Assembly: GCA_040367435.1 (NCBI GenBank)
Contig: BAABWY010000002.1
Coordinates: forward strand, 310,001-374,000
Direction: 5' to 3'
DNA from: Hyphomicrobiales bacterium 4NK60-0047b
GTDB taxonomy: Bacteria > Pseudomonadota > Alphaproteobacteria > Rhizobiales > HXMU1428-3
Length of the DNA stretch: 64,000 nucleotides
In this document: piece after piece, positions 51,576-59,486 of the stretch
Numbering within the stretch: the stretch's first letter is position 1
Layout of the letters: each line of letters begins with the position of its first letter
Program-made: the position numbers and the translations under genes
The notes under the pieces: model-generated
Seen by the model: only the letters and a program-made list of their open reading frames with translations
Database searches by the model: none
What the model was told of the DNA's origin: nothing

Positions 51576-52252
51576 CCTGTGTCATCATTGACTACGGCTC
51601 TGGCAATCTTCACTCCGCACTAAAATCTTTTGAACGAGCATCAAATGAAAGCGGTCTAAATAAATCCATCACCTTAAGCAACAAACCTGACGCTATCGCC
51701 AAAGCTGATCGCATCGTGTTGCCAGGCGTTGGCGCTTATGCAGATTGTCTAAGTGGCTTGGAGGCGATTGATGGTTTGAAAGACGCGCTTGAAGAAGCTG
51801 TGATTGAAAAGGGTCGCCCCTTTTTCGGCATTTGTGTTGGCATGCAGCTTATGAGCACTGAAGGCCATGAGTATAAAATCTCAAAAGGCCTAAACTGGAT
51901 CCCAGGTCTGGTCGAAGCCATTGAGCCAAACGACAAATCCTTAAAAATCCCCCACATGGGCTGGAACACGCTCTCTGTACGCCCCTTCAGTTGCCCACCA
52001 GCAACCGGGGCTGATACACATCCTGTTCTTAAAGACATCAAAACCGGTGAAGATGGCCTGCACGCTTATTTTGTCCATAGTTATCACTTCATACCAGATA
52101 ACCCAGCGCACATCTTAGCCACTACAGAGTATGGCGGCGAAATCACAGCCATGATCGCCAGAGATAATATGATCGGCACCCAGTTCCACCCAGAAAAATC
52201 TCAGACATTAGGCCTAAAACTGATCAGCAATTTCTTGCAGTGGAAGCCTTAA
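51572..52252 (+). CDS. hisH: HisH, glutamine amidotransferase subunit of IGP synthase, with a repeat-encoded insert
   Basis: A 226-residue class I amidotransferase that delivers ammonia to HisF. Catalytic Cys is in FFGICVGMQLM near residue 89, and the His-Glu pair is in GTQFHPEKSQ near 208. Between GWNTLSV and HPVLKDI, where relatives have only a few residues, there are about ten extra residues (RPFSCPPATGADT). Their DNA (51981-52011) is a short REP in reverse orientation. All catalytic motifs are intact, so the protein is probably functional. Confidence 0.95.
   Translation: MTCVIIDYGSGNLHSALKSFERASNESGLNKSITLSNKPDAIAKADRIVLPGVGAYADCLSGLEAIDGLKDALEEAVIEKGRPFFGICVGMQLMSTEGHEYKISKGLNWIPGLVEAIEPNDKSLKIPHMGWNTLSVRPFSCPPATGADTHPVLKDIKTGEDGLHAYFVHSYHFIPDNPAHILATTEYGGEITAMIARDNMIGTQFHPEKSQTLGLKLISNFLQWKP
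51981..52011 (-). repeat. Short REP inside the hisH coding sequence
   Basis: On the minus strand it reads GCCCC, GGTTGC, TGGTGG, GCAAC, TGAA, GGGGC. It differs from the intergenic copy at 58438-58469 by one substitution and one missing base. It is translated in frame as part of HisH. Confidence 0.92.
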
Positions 52253-52285
52253 TATAAAAACTCTAAAATGTAGATAGCAACTTAA

Positions 52286-52786
52286 ATGAATAACGACAAA
52301 CCAGAAAATAATACCCACCACCTGCTTGAGCTTTACAATTTAGCAATGACAAAGCTAAATCAGGAAGGAGATGGGGTTTGGGCAAGATTTAATATTTTAA
52401 TAGCTCTGAATATCACAATTGGAGCTGGTTACCTCTATGCTTTAAAAGAATTGTCCACATCTAAACTATTGGGGTTTGCATTAATAATCATAGCCTTAGT
52501 CGGCGGTTTTGTGGCCATTGTAACTTACAGGACTTTAGCTAAACTATGGTTATGGCATGAACATTGGAAAGAAAAAGTTAGAGAATTAGAAAATCATTTT
52601 CCCAAGAATGACGGATGGATTGGCTTATTAGGAAAGAACAAGAAGCCAACAACATTGAATAAAAAGCCTATAATGTTTACAGGTACACAACCTATAATTA
52701 TGGCATTTATTATTTCATGGAAAATAGCTTTAATAATTGGAATTTTATATTTTCTGGAATGTTTTCCGGACAAAAAAGTTTCATAG
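52286..52786 (+). CDS. Small membrane protein of unknown function between hisH and hisA
   Basis: A 166-residue protein with three hydrophobic helices: about residues 29-47 (FNILIALNITIGAGYLYAL), 53-75 (LLGFALIIIALVGGFVAIV) and a C-terminal one (IIMAFIISWKIALIIGILYF). A WHEHWKEKVRELENHF loop separates the second and third. The layout resembles RipA-type octameric membrane proteins, but I cannot confirm that. It interrupts the his operon and looks more AT-rich than hisH and hisA, which suggests acquisition. Confidence 0.65.
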   Translation: MNNDKPENNTHHLLELYNLAMTKLNQEGDGVWARFNILIALNITIGAGYLYALKELSTSKLLGFALIIIALVGGFVAIVTYRTLAKLWLWHEHWKEKVRELENHFPKNDGWIGLLGKNKKPTTLNKKPIMFTGTQPIIMAFIISWKIALIIGILYFLECFPDKKVS

Positions 52787-52891
52787 ACTGTGCTAAATAA
52801 CAAAAAATCCATATTGAATTTGAAATGTTGATAATTCCAAGTTACAAGCTAAGCTTTAAAACTATAACCCCCTAAAAAACAGGCTAGCCTG

Positions 52892-53617
52892 ATGATACTT
52901 TTCCCTGCGATTGATCTTAAAGATGGAAACTGTGTGCGCTTGATTAAAGGCGAGATGGACCAGGCAACAGTGTTTAACGAAAGCCCTGCTAACCAGGCCA
53001 AACAGTTTGAAGATCAAGGCTTTGAATATCTGCATATTGTGGATTTGAATGGTGCCTTTGCAGGTGAACCAGTTAACGGCCGCGCTGTTGATGAGATCTT
53101 GGCAACGATCAAAATGCCGACCCAATTGGGTGGTGGTATTAGAGATTTAAAAACCATCGAGATGTGGTTGGAAAAAGGCATTAGCCGCGTCATCCTTGGC
53201 ACTGTTGCTGTGAAAGATCCTGAGCTCGTCATTGAAGCTTGTAAAAAGTTCCCAGGGAAAATTGCAGTAGGCATTGATGCTAAAGATGGTTTTGTGGCTG
53301 TAGAAGGCTGGGCCGAAGTTTCTGAACTCAGCGTCATTGAGCTCGCGAAAAAGTTTGAAAACGCCGGCGTTGCCGCAATTATTTATACAGACATCGCAAG
53401 AGACGGCATCTTGGCAGGTCTGAATATGAAATCAACGGTCGAGCTTGCCAATGCGGTCTCCATTCCTGTGATTGCCTCAGGCGGTTTGGCGTCTATTGAC
53501 GATATCCATGAGTTAAGAAAGCCAGAAAACGCGATCCTGGAAGGCGCCATCTCCGGCCGCGCCCTCTATGACGGCCGCCTCGACCCAGCAGAAGCCTTAG
53601 CTGTGCTGAAAGCATAA
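52892..53617 (+). CDS. hisA: HisA, ProFAR isomerase
   Basis: A 241-residue (beta/alpha)8-barrel that isomerises ProFAR to [25 protein letters not shown] holds the first catalytic Asp near residue 8. [33 protein letters not shown] with the second Asp, and [13 protein letters not shown] are the phosphate-binding and core motifs. Length is normal. LSR copy G follows. Confidence 0.96.
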   Translation: MILFPAIDLKDGNCVRLIKGEMDQATVFNESPANQAKQFEDQGFEYLHIVDLNGAFAGEPVNGRAVDEILATIKMPTQLGGGIRDLKTIEMWLEKGISRVILGTVAVKDPELVIEACKKFPGKIAVGIDAKDGFVAVEGWAEVSELSVIELAKKFENAGVAAIIYTDIARDGILAGLNMKSTVELANAVSIPVIASGGLASIDDIHELRKPENAILEGAISGRALYDGRLDPAEALAVLKA

Positions 53618-53652
53618 TTTTCAAGCACTGAAAAAAATATAAATTATCTATA

Positions 53653-53768
53653 CAAAGAAGGAGCATTGCCCTTTTTGGGCAATGGGACATGGCAGCTCGC
53701 GCTGCCCGGCGCGTTGCGCCGCACTTCGTAGGCCTGAGCGTAGCGAGGAATAGCCGTGAGAGAAAATA
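53653..53768 (+). repeat. LSR copy G (full length)
   Basis: Starts AAAGAAGGAG, hairpin 1 CATTGCCC/GGGCAATG, GGACATG, hairpin 2 GGCAGC/GCTGCC, hairpin 3 CGGCGC/GCGCCG with loop GTT, linker CTTCGTAGG, a weakened hairpin 4 (CCTGAGC/GCGAGG), then GAATAGCCGTGAGAGAAAA. Confidence 0.9.
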
Positions 53769-53838
53769 AACTTTCTTTCATAATGAATTCCTGTAAATTA
53801 AAGGCCAGGTTTAATGATATTGGTTCGGGGATTGATGA

Positions 53839-54732
53839 TTGTTGAATTTTAACTTTGTAGCAAAGGCCTTAATTATTTTAAGTCTGAGCCTATGTTTTAG
53901 TTTCACTAACATAAGTGATGGTCAATCCAAACAAAGTGCTCGAGATTTTAAAAAACAATTCCAAACCTTTACAAAATCAGATGATGGTCAAAAGGGAAAC
54001 TGGTTAGACAAAACCTCACCGTGGGCTCCTTACTTTAATTCAATAAACACTTTAGAGCGATCCAAAGAACAAATAAGTTGGGAGCAAGAAGGACGCTGCC
54101 AAAAAGTTACAACAGCTATTCAAGCTGCTTTCATTAAAGCTCATCCAAAACTGGCGGTCATTTTTTTTAAAGGGCCAATACGACTTAATTTTGAGCGAAC
54201 AATTATCCCCCATCACTCCCCTTCTTACAAACGATGCCAAATTTGGAAAAAGCTAAACTTGGTGATTGAAACAAGCAGGCGAGCAAATGTGAACTTAACC
54301 GACCCGTTGGTGAATTTACCTTACATATATTTAGGGGAAGAAAAGCCAACTAAAAAACCAAGCCAGAAAAAGATGAAACCTGAAGAAGTCAGGTTGTCTA
54401 AAATTTATAAAAAAGCGGTGATTGATCTTATCTCACTAGCAACTTGTAAAAACGATAAAATGGCTCTGAGAGATATAAACGAACTCGACAAAATGAGTTA
54501 TTCTAGAGTTTTTACTGAAACTGAGGCTTATTTTTTAGATGCGATTGCACAATCAATGTCAGTTAAAACAAACCTTTATCAAAATGTAAAAATACGGTTG
54601 AGTAAAAAATACTCGCAAGATCGAGCATCTTATGACCCTCAAAAACTTTTTTTTCTGCAAACCCATCTACAAAATAACGATATGGAAAAAGCAAAAAAGT
54701 TAGTTCCTAATCTTACTAGGCACTGTAGGTGA
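53839..54732 (+). CDS. Secreted protein of unknown function
   Basis: A 297-residue precursor with a signal peptide (LIILSLSLCFSFTNISDG). The mature protein is basic, with cysteines near GRCQKVT, KRCQIW, ATCKND and the last HCR. A repeated Lys/Pro-rich stretch (KPTKKPSQKKMKPEE) lies near residue 170. No known family is recognised. The start is uncertain: TTG at 53839, preceded by GGGG at about 9 nt, is the best candidate. It lies between LSR copies G and H within the disrupted his cluster. Confidence 0.6.
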   Translation: MLNFNFVAKALIILSLSLCFSFTNISDGQSKQSARDFKKQFQTFTKSDDGQKGNWLDKTSPWAPYFNSINTLERSKEQISWEQEGRCQKVTTAIQAAFIKAHPKLAVIFFKGPIRLNFERTIIPHHSPSYKRCQIWKKLNLVIETSRRANVNLTDPLVNLPYIYLGEEKPTKKPSQKKMKPEEVRLSKIYKKAVIDLISLATCKNDKMALRDINELDKMSYSRVFTETEAYFLDAIAQSMSVKTNLYQNVKIRLSKKYSQDRASYDPQKLFFLQTHLQNNDMEKAKKLVPNLTRHCR

Positions 54733-54766
54733 TTTTTGAGTATCTAAAAATGATAAGCTTGCTTTA

Positions 54767-54886
54767 CGAAGAAGGAGCATTGCCCTTTTCGGGCAATGGG
54801 ACATGACGCCGGGGGCGTCCGGCGCTTAGCGCCGCCTCTCGGAGGCTCATGAGCTTCAGCTCATGGAATAGCCGTGAGAGAAAAAA
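54767..54886 (+). repeat. LSR copy H (full length)
   Basis: CGAAGAAGGAG, hairpin 1 CATTGCCC/GGGCAATG, GGACATG, hairpin 2 GACGCC/GGCGTC, hairpin 3 CGGCGC/GCGCCG, CTCGGAGG, hairpin 4 TCATGAGC/GCTCATGG, then GAATAGCCGTGAGAGAAAA. Lies in a convergent gap, ending 8 bp before the stop codon of the minus-strand gene. Confidence 0.92.
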
Positions 54887-54894
54887 GTAAAATT

Positions 54895-55362
54895 TTATTT
54901 CATAAACGGTACCATACTGCGCATAACACAAACATAAAAAGAAAAATGGCACCAAAAGGGTGTGACGGTTTTTAACTTGCTGCATTTCTCAAAATCACTC
55001 AGGCACGTAAAAGGCTGACTATCAAATTTAATGGCCTCTTCTTTCGTAAAGGGCAGTTTGGCCTCAGCTCTTTTCTTGATGTTCTCAAGCCGCGTCAAAA
55101 TTTCTTTTTGGCTGTGCTTTGGGAGTGATAAAAAATTATCAACTGTAATCAAATCTCCATCAACCGCATTTTCGAGAGTGCGCAGTTGGGTTTCAAAAAC
55201 TTTTAGGTTAAATTTCTGAGCTTTTAAAATCTCCGGGGCAGATTTTTTCTCACTGGCTTTTTTGATGGTCTCAGCAAGCTTTTGTATGGCTGGTAATGAT
55301 ATTTTTCTTGTTTTCAAGCCTGATACGATTTCATCGTCTTTGACTTGTTTTTTCTTAGCCAT
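54895..55362 (-). CDS. Hypothetical Lys-rich helical protein
   Basis: A 155-residue protein without signal peptide. Most of it is a charged helical region (LAETIKKASEKKSAPEILKA, EILTRLENIKKRAEAKLPFT). The end is unusual, with three cysteines and aromatic residues (TCLSDFEKCSKL, WCHFSFYVCVM). I start at the ATG at 55362, which follows GGGAGGCC. No family recognised. It is the only minus-strand gene within the his region. Confidence 0.55.
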   Translation of the reverse strand: MAKKKQVKDDEIVSGLKTRKISLPAIQKLAETIKKASEKKSAPEILKAQKFNLKVFETQLRTLENAVDGDLITVDNFLSLPKHSQKEILTRLENIKKRAEAKLPFTKEEAIKFDSQPFTCLSDFEKCSKLKTVTPFWCHFSFYVCVMRSMVPFMK

Positions 55363-55537
55363 ATGGCCTCCCAAAAAAGAACTTCTTTTAAAATGATATG
55401 AATAATACCATTGGTGTTAGCTTAGATTTAAATTGAAAATATGAACCAGATCACAATCCATAACAAATAATTTGTTTCAGGCCAGAGCAATTGAAGGTTA
55501 TGCTGTCTAAAAAATAAGCAATCGCGAGGGCTGCCTA

Positions 55538-56767
55538 ATGTTAAAAACAACAACAGAACGAGTTGAGTTCACTGGAAGCACCGGAGAAAAAATCGCCGGC
55601 AAATTAGACAAACCCATAGGGCCCATTCGTACCTACGCTTTATACGCTCATTGTTTTACCTGTACAAAAGAGTTCATCGGATCACGTACAATTTGTGAGG
55701 CCTTGGCCAGTCACGGCATTGCTGTCCTTCGGTTTGATTTCACAGGGCTTGGCTCAAGTGGCGGGGATTTTGGGGAAACGAACTTCCTCTCAAATGTTCA
55801 AGACCTCATCGCAGCGTCTAAATTTATGGAAGATGAATTAGAAGCGCCATCCTTACTTATTGGGCATTCATTGGGCGGTGCCGCAGTCTTGTCAGCTGCA
55901 AAACATATTGATAGCGCAAAAGTCGTTATCTCTATTGCAGCCCCAGCTGATGCTGATCATGTAATTCACAATTTTGCAGATCACGTAGAAGAGATTGAAA
56001 CCAATGGATCGGCACAAGTGAAACTAGGCGGCAAAGAGCTGACCATCAGCAAGCAATTTCTAGAAGACCTCAGAGCACAAAATGTGACGCAAGGCCTCTC
56101 AGATGTTCGCAAAGCTTTTTTGATCATGCATTCACCAACAGATAATATGGTCGGGATTGAAAATGCAGGCCGAATATTCGCAGCCGCCAAACACCCAAAA
56201 AGTTTTGTGTCATTAGATGAAGCCGATCACTTGCTAACAAAACCAGAAGACGCAGCTTATGTTGCCGCGAATATCAACACATGGGCCAGCCGCTATTTAC
56301 CACGCCCAGAAGATAAGAGCCAAAAATGGGAAGGACATGTCCGTGTTTCGGAAACAAGGGCAAGTAAGTTCCAAAACTGGGTGCAAGCAGGGCCACACGG
56401 GTTTATGGCAGATGAACCTAAATCTTATGGGGGCACAGAAACTGGCCCAACCCCTTACAACTTGTTAGCTGCAGCGCTGGGTGCCTGTACAAATATGACC
56501 TTGCGCAATTATGCGAGTTTGAAAAACTTAGAGATCGGCCAAATAAATGTTGAAGTTGAATATAGCAAAATTCATATTGAAGATTGTAATGAATGCGAGC
56601 AAAGCGAAGGTGGAAAAATAGATCAATTTGATCGCCGTATTGAAATTAAAGGCCTGAGAGACCCTGAATTAGAACAAAAACTACTCTCAATAGCAGATCG
56701 ATGCCCTGTTCATAGAACATTGGAAAATCAAGCCCACATTGTAACAAATACAAAGAAAAAAACTTAA
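55538..56767 (+). CDS. Bifunctional alpha/beta hydrolase - OsmC fusion protein
   Basis: A 409-residue fusion. Residues 1-255 are an alpha/beta hydrolase with LLIGHSLGGAAVLSAA (nucleophile Ser near residue 112), HCFTCTKEFIGSRTICEAL, and the catalytic His in LDEADHLLTKPED. Residues 275-405 are an OsmC/Ohr domain with two peroxidatic-type cysteines: ALGACTNMTLRNYA and DRCPVHRTLEN. Such fusions are known in Alphaproteobacteria and are thought to handle acyl or organic peroxides, but the substrate is unproven. It separates hisA from hisF. Confidence 0.92.
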   Translation: MLKTTTERVEFTGSTGEKIAGKLDKPIGPIRTYALYAHCFTCTKEFIGSRTICEALASHGIAVLRFDFTGLGSSGGDFGETNFLSNVQDLIAASKFMEDELEAPSLLIGHSLGGAAVLSAAKHIDSAKVVISIAAPADADHVIHNFADHVEEIETNGSAQVKLGGKELTISKQFLEDLRAQNVTQGLSDVRKAFLIMHSPTDNMVGIENAGRIFAAAKHPKSFVSLDEADHLLTKPEDAAYVAANINTWASRYLPRPEDKSQKWEGHVRVSETRASKFQNWVQAGPHGFMADEPKSYGGTETGPTPYNLLAAALGACTNMTLRNYASLKNLEIGQINVEVEYSKIHIEDCNECEQSEGGKIDQFDRRIEIKGLRDPELEQKLLSIADRCPVHRTLENQAHIVTNTKKKT

Positions 56768-56901
56768 AAACACCTGATTTAATCATATCGAAAAAGAGTG
56801 CGATCTATATCACTGGTTTTACTTGTCAAAACCGGTCCTATGTTTGATAAGTAAGAAAATGGATGAAACCAAGTGTTCTAAATCAATACTGGAAAACTGA
56901 A

Positions 56902-57693
56902 ATGCTTAAAATTAGGGTAATTCCCTGCCTAGACGTTAAAGATGGCCGTGTGGTTAAAGGTGTAAACTTTGTTGATCTAATTGATGCAGGCGATCCAGTG
57001 GAAGCTGCAAAAGCCTATGACGCAGCTGGCGCTGATGAGCTCTGTTTTTTAGATATTACAGCATCATCCGATAATCGCGGAACCATTTTAGACGTCGTGC
57101 AAAGAACTGCTGAAAATTGTTTTATGCCTCTGACTGTTGGCGGCGGTGTAAGAGAAGTAGCTGACGTTCGCCGTTTACTGGAAGCAGGTGCAGATAAAGT
57201 CTCCATTAATACAGCAGCCGTACATAATCGTGATTTTGTAAATGCAGCTTCAGAAAAATTTGGCGCCCAATGCATTGTGATTGCCATAGATGCTAAAACT
57301 GTCTCTGAAGAGGGAGAGCCGTTGCGCTGGGAAATATTCACCCATGGCGGCAGAGAGCCAACAGGCATCGACGCTGTTGAATTTGCCAAAGATATGGTGG
57401 CAAGGGGCGCTGGTGAAATTCTTCTCACATCAATGGATAGAGACGGCACCCGTCAGGGCTTTAATCTACCTCTTACCAAAGCTATCTCGGACGCAGTTTC
57501 TGTGCCTGTCATAGCGTCCGGTGGTGTCGGCGATCTTGATCATCTGGTTGAGGGAGTAACTAAAGGAGGAGCAAGCGCAGTCTTAGCAGCGTCAATTTTT
57601 CACTTTGGGGACTATACAATCGGCGAAGCAAAGAGTTATATGGCAAAAAAAGGTATCGATATGCGCTTAGATGGGATCCATGCGGATGCTTAG
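56902..57693 (+). CDS. hisF: HisF, cyclase subunit of IGP synthase, with a repeat-derived tail
   Basis: A 263-residue barrel enzyme that makes IGP and AICAR with His[21 protein letters not shown] holds Asp-11-type catalysis, [35 protein letters not shown] with the second Asp, and [16 protein letters not shown] are present. I use the ATG at 56902 (MLKIRVIPC). The last residues (HADA) and the TAG stop are encoded by a short REP at 57681-57708, so the usual C-terminus has been rewritten by a repeat. Confidence 0.95.
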   Translation: MLKIRVIPCLDVKDGRVVKGVNFVDLIDAGDPVEAAKAYDAAGADELCFLDITASSDNRGTILDVVQRTAENCFMPLTVGGGVREVADVRRLLEAGADKVSINTAAVHNRDFVNAASEKFGAQCIVIAIDAKTVSEEGEPLRWEIFTHGGREPTGIDAVEFAKDMVARGAGEILLTSMDRDGTRQGFNLPLTKAISDAVSVPVIASGGVGDLDHLVEGVTKGGASAVLAASIFHFGDYTIGEAKSYMAKKGIDMRLDGIHADA

Positions 57694-57708
57694 TGGGCAT
57701 CTGAAGCA
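57681..57708 (+). repeat. Short REP forming the 3' end of hisF
   Basis: TGC/GCA outer arms, GATGC/GCATC inner arms, loop TTAGTGG and bulge TGAA. The TAG in its loop (57691-57693) is the hisF stop codon. Confidence 0.9.
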
Positions 57709-57714
57709 TAGAAA

Positions 57715-57834
57715 TGCGGATGCTTAGCGCCGGTTTCTAGTGGGAAACCTGAAGGCTCATCAAAATGCGAGCAACCTGAAGCACAGAAAAGTGAATGTTT
57801 AGCAGCAGTTTCTAGAGAGTAATCGAAAGACACG
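57715..57834 (+). repeat. Short REP array after hisF, including a nested copy
   Basis: An outer 5' half (TGCGGATGCTTAG, 57715-57727) and an outer 3' part (GAGCAACCTGAAGCA, about 57769-57783) enclose a complete copy at 57729-57756 with changed but paired arms (GCC/GGC outer; GGTTTC/GAAACC inner; loop TAGTGG). A degenerate copy follows to about 57834. Confidence 0.8.
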
Positions 57835-57866
57835 CTAAAAAGATAGAAAATAAATAACAAGCTTTC

Positions 57867-58019
57867 CGAAGAAGGAGCTCAGCCATTTCCGGCCCTTCAG
57901 TTGCCCACCAGCAACTGGGTTACGGCTGAGGGACATGGCAGCAGAGCTGCCCGGCGCCTAGCGCCGCCTCTCGGAGGCCTATGAGCTTCGGCTCATAGAA
58001 TAGCCGTGAGAGAAAAGAG
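57867..58019 (+). repeat. LSR copy I with a short REP inside hairpin 1
   Basis: CGAAGAAGGAG, hairpin 1 CTCAGCC/GGCTGAG. Its loop is expanded by a reverse-oriented short REP (57893-57919, arms CAGTTGC/GCAACTG). Then come GGACATG, hairpin 2 GGCAGC/GCTGCC, hairpin 3 CGGCGC/GCGCCG, CTCGGAGG, hairpin 4 CTATGAGC/GCTCATAG, and GAATAGCCGTGAGAGAAAAGAG. Its 3' purines directly precede the hisE start codon at 58020. Confidence 0.93.
57893..57919 (-). repeat. Short REP nested in LSR copy I
   Basis: Reverse orientation; on the minus strand CCC, AGTTGC, TGGTGG, GCAACT, GAA, GGG. It lies in the loop of hairpin 1 and does not disturb the stem. Confidence 0.9.
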
Positions 58020-58343
58020 ATGACGGTAGGATCAACATTAGACCAGCTTAGTGATATCATTAAAGAGCGTAGAAGCTCTACTGCTGAGAAATCATATACA
58101 AAATCATTGATTGAAGCTGGAACGGGCAAATGCGCTAAGAAAATGGGCGAAGAAGCCGTTGAAGCTGTCATTGCTGCTGTGAGTGAAGATGATGACGCAT
58201 TTAAAGAAGAAACGGCAGATTTGCTGTATCATCTCTTAGTGCTTTTAGAGCAAAAAAATGTTTCTATGAAAGAGATTGAAGATATTTTAGCCTCTCGTAT
58301 GGGGTTATCTGGCCATGAGGAAAAAGCCCAGCGCACTCAATAA
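58020..58343 (+). CDS. hisE: Phosphoribosyl-ATP pyrophosphatase
   Basis: A 107-residue enzyme for the second step of histidine synthesis. TLDQLSDIIKERRSS, YTKSLIEAGTGKCAKKMGEE and AVEAVIAAVSEDDDAFKEET with the metal-binding Glu/Asp residues, followed by ADLLYHLLVLLEQKNV, are all conserved. The ATG is preceded by the GAGAGAAAAGAG end of LSR copy I, which has to serve as its ribosome site. Confidence 0.95.
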   Translation: MTVGSTLDQLSDIIKERRSSTAEKSYTKSLIEAGTGKCAKKMGEEAVEAVIAAVSEDDDAFKEETADLLYHLLVLLEQKNVSMKEIEDILASRMGLSGHEEKAQRTQ

Positions 58344-58387
58344 TGGGAAACTAGAATAGTACACTCCTCCAAAAGAGAATGTGGGTA

Positions 58388-58416
58388 GCGCGGTTGCTAG
58401 TGGGCAACTGAAGCGC
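58388..58416 (+). repeat. Short REP between hisE and coaA (first)
   Basis: GCGC outer arms (58388-58391, 58413-58416), GGTTGC/GCAAC inner arms, loop TAGTGG, bulge TGAA. Preceded by GTA, so that GTAG stands at the foot of the hairpin. Confidence 0.92.
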
Positions 58417-58437
58417 AAAAAATAAAGATCGGTTGCA

Positions 58438-58469
58438 GCCCCGGTTGCTAGTGGGCAACCTGAAGGGGC
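58438..58469 (+). repeat. Short REP between hisE and coaA (second)
   Basis: Outer arms GCCCC (58438-58442) and GGGGC (58465-58469), inner GGTTGC/GCAACC, loop TAGTGG, bulge TGAA. Close sister of the copy inside hisH. Confidence 0.93.
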
Positions 58470-58514
58470 AAAAAAAGAGTCAACCGAAGGAACACTAAAA
58501 AGGTCTCAATCGGT

Positions 58515-59468
58515 ATGCAAGACCCAATTGAACTAGATAAATCCCCCTATTTAATTATGCACCGCGATGAATGGGCGGAACAACGCCGTGACACGCCAAT
58601 GACGTTAAGTTCTGAGGATGTTGAGCGATTGGGTGGTTTATCAGAGCGTTTATCAACCACAGAAGTTGAAGAAATTTATCTCCCCCTTTCAAGGCTATTG
58701 AGTCTATATGTTTCGGCTTCTCAAGAATTACATATGGTAACCAACCGCTTTTTGGGCCAAAAACAGCAAAAAATGCCCTTTATCATAGGTATAGCGGGCT
58801 CTGTTGCCTGCGGAAAAAGCACAACGGCTAGGGTCCTAAAAGCATTGCTTGCCAGATGGCCAGATCACCCTATGGTTGATCTTATTTCCACGGATGGTTT
58901 CCTTCTTCCAAATAAGGTTCTAGAAGATCGAGACATTATGGATCGCAAAGGCTTTCCTGAAAGTTTTGATACGAAAAAATTATTATCCTTTTTAGCTGAT
59001 GTGAAAGCCGGTAAACCATCGGTAACAGCACCAGTTTATTCTCACTTTGCTTATGACATTTTAGAAGATCAAGAAGTGGTCATAGATAGACCTGATATTT
59101 TAATCGTTGAAGGTTTGAATGTGCTGCAGCCAGCCCGCTTGCCAAAAAATGGTAGCGGCATTCCTTTCGTGTCAGATTTTTTCGACATCTCAATTTATAT
59201 TGACGCTGAAACAGATCATATTCAAGACTGGTATGTTCAAAGGTTTTGGAGATTACGCGCCACAGCGTTTCGTGATCCTGCCTCATATTTTCATAAATAT
59301 TCGCTTTTAGAAGAAGATGAAGTGGTCAACACAGCCACTGGCATTTGGCAAAACATCAACCATAAAAACTTGGAAGAAAATATCCTTCCAACAAGGCAAA
59401 GAGCAGACCTTATTTTAAAAAAAGCGAAAGATCATTCGGTTGAAGAAGTAATGTTACGCAAGTTATAA
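58515..59468 (+). CDS. coaA: Type I pantothenate kinase
   Basis: A 317-residue kinase that commits pantothenate to coenzyme A. The P-loop is [20 protein letters not shown] near residue 92. [33 protein letters not shown], and [20 protein letters not shown]-type residues follow, with EGLNVLQ. The length is that of the CoaA family. It ends the his cluster as in other Rhizobiales. Confidence 0.95.
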   Translation: MQDPIELDKSPYLIMHRDEWAEQRRDTPMTLSSEDVERLGGLSERLSTTEVEEIYLPLSRLLSLYVSASQELHMVTNRFLGQKQQKMPFIIGIAGSVACGKSTTARVLKALLARWPDHPMVDLISTDGFLLPNKVLEDRDIMDRKGFPESFDTKKLLSFLADVKAGKPSVTAPVYSHFAYDILEDQEVVIDRPDILIVEGLNVLQPARLPKNGSGIPFVSDFFDISIYIDAETDHIQDWYVQRFWRLRATAFRDPASYFHKYSLLEEDEVVNTATGIWQNINHKNLEENILPTRQRADLILKKAKDHSVEEVMLRKL

Positions 59469-59486
59469 AACTGCTAACGACATCAC

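Noticed and set aside
54764-54985. Minus-strand open frames that cross LSR copies and share a peptide resembling RHVPLPEKG (also at 50943-51128, 57920-58171 and 61527-61917)
   Set aside because: The shared peptide is simply the reverse translation of the repeated hairpin 1 and linker. The frames start and stop at random in flanking DNA, and no ribosome sites precede them.
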